Assembly (NCBI GenBank): GCA_038223165.1 | Contig: JBBRHE010000020.1 | Coordinates: 1-28,026 of the forward strand | From: DASYHQ01 sp038223165 | GTDB taxonomy: Bacteria; Planctomycetota; Phycisphaerae; Tepidisphaerales; Tepidisphaeraceae | Length of the DNA stretch: 28,026 nt | Reading direction: 5' to 3' | Shown: piece after piece, positions 24,701-28,026 of the stretch | Numbering within the stretch: position 1 is the first letter of the stretch | Layout: each line of letters starts with the position of its first letter | Notes under the pieces: model-generated | Databases searched by the model: none | Told to the model about the DNA's origin: nothing | What the model saw: the letters and a program-made list of their open reading frames with translations, nothing else | Program-made: the position numbers and the translations under genes

Positions 24701-25655
24701 CAGTGCTCATCAGTTCACCGGGCTGGATGACGAGTGTGACACCCTGCATCGCGGTCTTAACGGTGAACTTGGCATCAGTCTGCCCGGGGCGGGGGAGGAC
24801 GTAGGACAGGTCGACGACGTCGAACTTGCCGGCCAGCTCATGCTGTTCCCACCATTGCCGCACGGTCGCAGGGAGCATGAGGCGGATGTCGCTGCCCAGC
24901 TCGAAGTTCCGCAACGTCGCTGCGATGCGACCGACGGAGGGCACGATCGAGCCCTGGACATCAAAGCCCATGCGCTCGCTCATGCCGCGCGTCTGCAGGG
25001 TGAACTCGTAGCGGTCACCCCCTTCGGTGGGTGAGAATTGCCCTTCGAGCGAGAGTGTGCCGAACGACGTCGTGCCGTCAGGGCGTTGCTCGCGGTAGTC
25101 GACCCGCGCGTCGCGCAGACTGATCTCAGGCAATGGCGGGGGCTTGCGGGGAATGGTTGACGACAACGGCGCGTCACCATTGGGCTTGTCGCGGACGACC
25201 TTGCGGTATGAGCCGAGCAGTGAGTCGAGGTCCTCGGTCAACTGCACGTGCGGCCGCTTGGCGATGATCTGGGTCGCCTCGATGCGACCGGCAAGGAGCT
25301 TATGCAGGCTATAGCGAACCACGAACGTGTCGGCCGAGAAGATGGGGGGCGTGTCGAGCGACTCACCGGCCAGGCGCACGCGCACGTCCTCGAGCTTCAG
25401 GCCCTCGAAGATGCTGAGGGTCGCTTTACGCACCTGCACCTGCCCACCGAGCATCTGCGAGAGGTAGCTCTCAGCCATCTTACGGACGCGGCTGGAATTG
25501 GTGAGGAACGCGTACCCACCGATCAGCGTGACAAGGACCATCAGCAGGCTCAGCATGCACCAGCGGCGCGGGGCACTGGTCGTCGGGCGCATCGGGTGCG
25601 CACTCCGCCAAAAGCGGTCGAACGGGATCGCGTCGTTGGCGGTCAATCTTGGCAT
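21729..25655 (-). CDS. Large AsmA/TamB-like envelope protein
   Basis: A 1308-residue, one-pass anchored protein of the AsmA-like superfamily, whose members bridge inner and outer membranes and are linked to lipid transport or outer-membrane assembly. After a basic N-terminus a transmembrane helix lies at about 33-51 (WCMLSLLMVLVTLIGGYAFL). It is followed by the typical AsmA start SYLSQMLGGQVQVRKATLSIFEGLKLEDVRVRL. The rest is long beta-rich sequence with recurring units of the type 'G.L.IDG.V..DP.A.L.L', in keeping with a beta-groove (repeating beta-taco) fold. The C-terminal region (SPFNTASARYSIDGPRINFESIDLRSNTMAMQGNGHLDFDTRKVALTF) is AsmA_2-like. The ATG at 25655 lies 6 nt from an inverted repeat; a start at residue 22 is possible. 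It is downstream of purQ on the same strand, across an 89-bp gap. Planctomycetes have an outer membrane, so the role is plausible. Confidence 0.88.
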   Translation of the reverse strand: MPRLTANDAIPFDRFWRSAHPMRPTTSAPRRWCMLSLLMVLVTLIGGYAFLTNSSRVRKMAESYLSQMLGGQVQVRKATLSIFEGLKLEDVRVRLAGESLDTPPIFSADTFVVRYSLHKLLAGRIEATQIIAKRPHVQLTEDLDSLLGSYRKVVRDKPNGDAPLSSTIPRKPPPLPEISLRDARVDYREQRPDGTTSFGTLSLEGQFSPTEGGDRYEFTLQTRGMSERMGFDVQGSIVPSVGRIAATLRNFELGSDIRLMLPATVRQWWEQHELAGKFDVVDLSYVLPRPGQTDAKFTVKTAMQGVTLVIQPGELMSTDESARIASVRDTIATMAGVYRLAGHTGLGPMTPIELLLASAPIRLDDMAGTFTFTEGGIAIENAHGDIEGNRIYIDGKVDGYPGRVGVPEPPALLRITSGDGKLTLPPTPAYTNSLPRAVREIYDQLRPQGSCTMDVKVERPDAGGKLVVDGAINILDGKFTFIRFPYPVRNATGRISFAPADASAPERLELNLTGQGIAGGPNEKTIVNVTGLMGPLGNDAGVAIRISSDDVHTEDAMTIAFPAEVQKALKLFDADGKGDLPRFHGRFTCDVNRAIGPMQPWLLSTHVVIDSAKGKLEAFPYPVEGMAVELKIGEDHVDIINANVAKADATLRVDGRVSWGPRIPVKPGETRRARSTIQPTTVTNLTLQARNLPVDKDLLDALPPDKRQWLDTVGISGKLDIDGTVRSDPRAQLKLVLPTDEIALPPSASSPASPMVFDLDVTLRDGTVWPADGSFAIGEVAGRMKLSPDRIELIDVTGKRGAATLKAIGKVNFPQAPLPGATVAPVDAANEVATLDLAVSADNLLLDAPLYTILPRAAQESWDELRPHGTLDIEVVTTGPLHEPPALSPALPTTRPVKQTRVVLKPRKLSVFPKTFPYKLDDLTGRIVIADGKTTLHQVTGRHGDGQLSVWGSSETIADSDVWAVTLFARDVTVDDALINAMPRSLAESLRSMELKGKVGWYLPRFVYSSPRGSGSDTSKATIDLSGKLTLAGTDMNVGVELTDVRGGVSGRATVTAGEIRDLHGTIELDSLSIADRAMSDFHAAIDRDAGSDQLRLTKMSAQLAGGDLAGAVTLTSPVKGPGQFSIDLVLRDADIRTIAQLDKAELKGRLSASLALEGTAGDPKSRRGRGDVLATGKDMYDLPVVMGLLQITNLALPISSPFNTASARYSIDGPRINFESIDLRSNTMAMQGNGHLDFDTRKVALTFTTDNPNAPRIPFISDLWRNAQQELFKIEVRGTVQDPKVSTATFGTFSTTVDEVFGAKQKR

Positions 25656-25661
25656 GAAGAG

Positions 25662-25740
25662 TAAGGATGGGGGACGAAGGATGAAGGATGAAACGGAGAC
25701 ATCGGTTCTATCCCTCTTCGTCCTTCATCCTTCATCCTTA
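25662..25740. repeat. Inverted repeat between purQ and the AsmA-like gene (AAGGATGAA family, copy 3)
   Basis: TAAGGATGGGGGACGAAGGA... pairs imperfectly with ...CTTCATCCTTCATCCTTA at the right end; the arms are built from GAAGGAT units. It is 4 nt past the purQ stop and 6 nt before the AsmA-like ATG, so it exactly fills the junction, as do the other two copies. Confidence 0.72.
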
Positions 25741-25744
25741 ACTG

Positions 25745-26548
25745 CTATACGCCCGCGCCCAGCGCCGCGTTCACGTGGGCCACAGCGTTGCGGAATACCC
25801 GCAGGCCCAGACCTTCCTCGGGCAACGGTCGCTGGCGGGTCCAGGCGTAGTGCTGGGTCGGGTCGACGTACCGCTCCGGGTGCGGCATCAGTCCGAACAC
25901 GAGCCCCGACGCATCACATACCCCCGCGATGTCGTCGGTCGAACCGTTGGGGTTGAACGCAGGGTCACCACCAGCGGGGTCCCCCGATGGCTTTGCGTAG
26001 ACGAGTGCGACCTGCTCGGCGTCCCAAAGGGCTTTGCGGACGTTAGCGTCAGCCGGCACGAACTTACCCTCACCGTGGGCAATGGGCAGCTCGATGGTCG
26101 ACAGGCCACTCGTCCAGATGCACTTCCCGCCACGTGGGGACAGGTGGATCCACTTGTCGGTGAACCGCCCGCTGTCGTTGTGGGTCAGTGTGCAGGTTTG
26201 ACCAATCCGGCCACCCAGCGCGCCGGGCAGAAGGTCGGTCTTTACCAGTACTTGAAACCCGTTGCAGATGCCGATGATAGGTTTGCCGGCCGAGACGAAG
26301 TCCTGCATGGTCGAGCGAAGGTGTTGGGCGATCTGGTTGGCCAGGATGCGACCGGCTGCGATGTCGTCACCGTAGCTGAAGCCACCGGGCAGCGCCAGGA
26401 TCTGGAAGTCGTTCAACAGCTTCTTGTTCTGCATCAACCGGTTCACGTGGACGAACTGCGTCGTCGCGCCAACCAATTGGAAGGCGTGGGCGGTCTCGGC
26501 GTCACAGTTGGTACCGGCAGAGCGAAGGATCAGGACGGCGGGCTTCAT
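25745..26548 (-). CDS. purQ: Phosphoribosylformylglycinamidine synthase, glutaminase subunit
   Basis: Glutaminase part of FGAM synthase (purine biosynthesis step 4), which releases ammonia from glutamine for PurL; cytoplasmic. The 267 residues are somewhat longer than the roughly 225 of small PurQ. Class I glutamine amidotransferase hallmarks are present: VLILRSAGTNCDAETAHAF at the N-terminus, LPGGFSYGDD, the nucleophile C95 in IIGICNGFQVLVK, and H223/E225 in GLMPHPERYVDP. The open frame continues far upstream without a stop, but the ATG at 26548 is where family similarity begins. A -35 TTGCGA, 16-bp spacer and -10 TATCAT end 6 nt before it. No purL or purS gene is in the window. Divergent from the CBM6 gene. 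Confidence 0.97.
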   Translation of the reverse strand: MKPAVLILRSAGTNCDAETAHAFQLVGATTQFVHVNRLMQNKKLLNDFQILALPGGFSYGDDIAAGRILANQIAQHLRSTMQDFVSAGKPIIGICNGFQVLVKTDLLPGALGGRIGQTCTLTHNDSGRFTDKWIHLSPRGGKCIWTSGLSTIELPIAHGEGKFVPADANVRKALWDAEQVALVYAKPSGDPAGGDPAFNPNGSTDDIAGVCDASGLVFGLMPHPERYVDPTQHYAWTRQRPLPEEGLGLRVFRNAVAHVNAALGAGV

Positions 26549-26554
26549 GAGGGA

Positions 26555-26582
26555 ATGATAGGCGACCGGCGGTGGATCGCAA
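26555..26582 (-). promoter_or_regulatory. Sigma70-type promoter giving a leaderless start for purQ
   Basis: On the minus strand, -35 TTGCGA (26577-26582), a 16-bp spacer and -10 TATCAT (26555-26560) precede the ATG by 6 nt. The region between holds no SD. Transcription should begin at or within a nucleotide or two of the start codon. Confidence 0.5.
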
Positions 26583-26737
26583 CCCCGTAAAGCCAGCGCC
26601 ATTGCCCCGGTCATCCCAGCTTGACGGCCTGGCAAAACCTTAGTGTTTGCCCTCTCGGATTTTCTGTGTGCAACCCCGGTTGAGTGCGTCACAATAGGGG
26701 TCTGGTTGCGTGTCTCCTTTGTTGGAAGGTCCAATTT

Positions 26738-28026
26738 GTGCTGAACCGTCCTGACCATCACCGTGCTCGTTTTGAAACGCTTGAAGGTCGTGTGCTGCTC
26801 TGCGCGCTGCCGCACGAGTATGTGACTGCCACCGACCTGCTGGCCGACGCCGATGCCAGTTCGTTGCTCGTCGCGGCGGGTACCACGTTCGGGACCGTGC
26901 CGGGTGTTATCCAAGCCGAAGACTTCGACTCTGGCGCCGCTGGCATCGCGTACAGTGACAAGGACGCCACCAACCGTGGTGGCATGTACCGCGACACCGG
27001 TGTCGACATCAAGACGACCGCCGACACAGGGGGTGGTTACGTCGTCGGTTGGACGGCCGCCGGTGAATGGCTCAAGTACTCGCTGACCGTCGCGACCACC
27101 GGCACCTACAAGCTCGACGTCCGTGTCGCCAGCGCCGTGGCGGGTGGGCAGTTCAAGCTCTACGTCGACGGTGTCGACAAGTCCGGCACGCTCACTGTCC
27201 CGAACACCGGTGGCTACGAGAGCTACGCGACGATCAGCAAGGACGGCATTGCTCTGACGGCGGGTTCGCATGAGTTCGAGCTCCGGATGACGGCCAACAA
27301 CCCTCAAGGCGCTGTCGGCAACTTCAACTGGTTCCAACTGACGCAGCAGGGCACGACGCCCACCACGCCTTCGCCCACTGTGCGCGTCGAGGTCGGCGCA
27401 ACGGTCGGCTTCACCGACAACGCCGGCGTCTACTGGTCGCCCGATGCGCAGTACGCATCCGGTGGCACCGCCAAGTCCGACACGTTCGCGGTTGACGGCA
27501 CGACGAATGACGCGCTCTACGCGACGCGTCGGTTCGGCAACTTCAGCTACAACGTGCCGGTCGTCGCGGGCACTTACACATTGTCCCTCTACTTCACCGA
27601 CCCTGTCTTCACGACGGGGGGTAAGAGAACCTTTGACGCGTTCGCCGAGGGCAGGCAGCTCCTCAACGACTACGACATCGCCGCCGAGGCCGGCGCCAAA
27701 TTCGCGGTGCTCAAGACGTTCAGCGTGACGGTCAATGACGGCACGTTCAACCTCAACTTCGTCAGTGTGAAGGACAACGCGATCCTGTCGGCGTTCAGCC
27801 TCGTGCCACAAGGCACCACGCCACCGACCGAACCCCCACCCCCGACCAGCAACCCCTCGGCGCCGTTCACCTGGCAGCCCGCTGCCAACAACCCGGTCGC
27901 GCGCTACGAATCGCAGGGCATCGCCGCCAGTGGCAAGCTCTATGTGTTCGGTGGCTTCTACGACATTGACGCGCAGAAGATCAGCCGCACAACCCTGCAA
28001 AGCCACGCGTTCGACCCCGCGTCCAA
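26738..28026 (+). CDS. Secreted CBM6-malectin-Kelch protein, 5' part (runs off window)
   Basis: 429 residues are visible. The N-terminus is MLNRPDHHRARFETLEGRVLLCA, the planctomycete 'FE.LE.R.LLSA' motif, which stands in place of a classical signal peptide in many of their large exported proteins. A CBM6-like module follows at about 56-202 (VIQAEDFDSGAAGIAYSDKD, GGYVVGWTAAGEWLKYSL, GNFNWFQLT), then a TP-rich linker, a malectin-like module at about 215-358 (VRVEVGATVGFTDNAGVYWSPD, YATRRFGNFSYNVPVVAGTYTLSLYF), a second Pro-rich linker, and the first blade of a Kelch-type beta-propeller (ARYESQGIAASGKLYVFGGF). The start is GTG with SD GGAAGG 8 nt upstream (26724-26729). CBM6 and malectin bind saccharides, so the protein likely binds polysaccharide outside the cell; the catalytic part, if any, is beyond the window. 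Divergent from purQ. Confidence 0.9.
   Translation, partial: MLNRPDHHRARFETLEGRVLLCALPHEYVTATDLLADADASSLLVAAGTTFGTVPGVIQAEDFDSGAAGIAYSDKDATNRGGMYRDTGVDIKTTADTGGGYVVGWTAAGEWLKYSLTVATTGTYKLDVRVASAVAGGQFKLYVDGVDKSGTLTVPNTGGYESYATISKDGIALTAGSHEFELRMTANNPQGAVGNFNWFQLTQQGTTPTTPSPTVRVEVGATVGFTDNAGVYWSPDAQYASGGTAKSDTFAVDGTTNDALYATRRFGNFSYNVPVVAGTYTLSLYFTDPVFTTGGKRTFDAFAEGRQLLNDYDIAAEAGAKFAVLKTFSVTVNDGTFNLNFVSVKDNAILSAFSLVPQGTTPPTEPPPPTSNPSAPFTWQPAANNPVARYESQGIAASGKLYVFGGFYDIDAQKISRTTLQSHAFDPAS

Noticed and set aside
23221..25034. Long plus-strand open frames opposite the AsmA-like gene
   Set aside because: Repetitive Val/Asp/Leu or Ser/Arg composition with no motif; they are reverse-frame shadows of the 1308-residue protein.
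26549..28006. Open frame extending purQ upstream by almost 490 codons on the minus strand
   Set aside because: It is antisense to the CBM6/malectin gene, has no domain pattern, and family similarity begins only at the ATG at 26548. High G+C keeps the frame open by chance.

Overview
The window looks like chromosomal DNA of a planctomycete, most likely of the class Phycisphaerae (Tepidisphaera-like), at roughly 60% G+C. The main evidence is the protein entering the right edge. It opens with a FETLEGRVLLCA motif, the 'FE.LE.R.LLSA' signature found at the N-termini of large secreted planctomycete proteins. The density of intergenic inverted repeats and the mix of GTG and ATG starts, with and without Shine-Dalgarno (SD) sequences, fit this. 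The lineage is inferred from family knowledge, not from a search.

Layout. 1-2230 (minus): a secreted S41/CtpA-type protease cut by the window edge, and a small Cys-motif protein. 2319-4100 (plus): argS. 4183-4536 (minus): a small membrane protein. 4675-5892 (plus): a DadA-like FAD oxidoreductase. 6149-9991 (plus): a complete RbsA/RbsC/RbsB-type sugar ABC importer. 10141-13591 (minus): a signalling cassette of sensor histidine kinase, stand-alone receiver, and receiver-GGDEF diguanylate cyclase. 13891-15081 (minus): a lipoprotein. 15393-18200 (minus): ECF sigma factor, one-pass membrane anti-sigma-like protein, and a secreted HtrA/PDZ-like protein lacking the catalytic triad. 18412-21163 (plus): aroC, a secreted Tyr/Pro-rich repeat protein and a YkgJ-type cysteine-cluster protein. 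21729-26548 (minus): a 1308-residue AsmA-like protein preceded by purQ. 26738-end (plus): a CBM6 + malectin + Kelch secreted protein running off the edge.

How the genes work together. The housekeeping genes argS, aroC and purQ are scattered among envelope and signalling genes. Two units stand out. The kinase/receiver/cyclase cassette should turn a periplasmic signal into c-di-GMP. The sigma/anti-sigma/PDZ unit has the layout of an RpoE-RseA-MucD envelope-stress module, but its protease-like member is predicted to be catalytically dead. The sugar importer, the CBM6/malectin protein and the lipoprotein fit a saccharide-degrading lifestyle.

The most striking feature outside genes is a set of at least twelve inverted-repeat elements of about eight sequence families, in most gaps longer than about 75 bp. 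Several have 17-45 bp terminal inverted repeats and look like small non-autonomous mobile elements or terminator/REP-like units. A second signal is that several genes (aroC, purQ, the ykgJ-like gene, the small membrane protein) have a good -10 box only 6-9 nt before the start codon and no SD, which predicts leaderless or nearly leaderless transcripts. I saw no tRNA, rRNA, CRISPR array, transposase or integrase.
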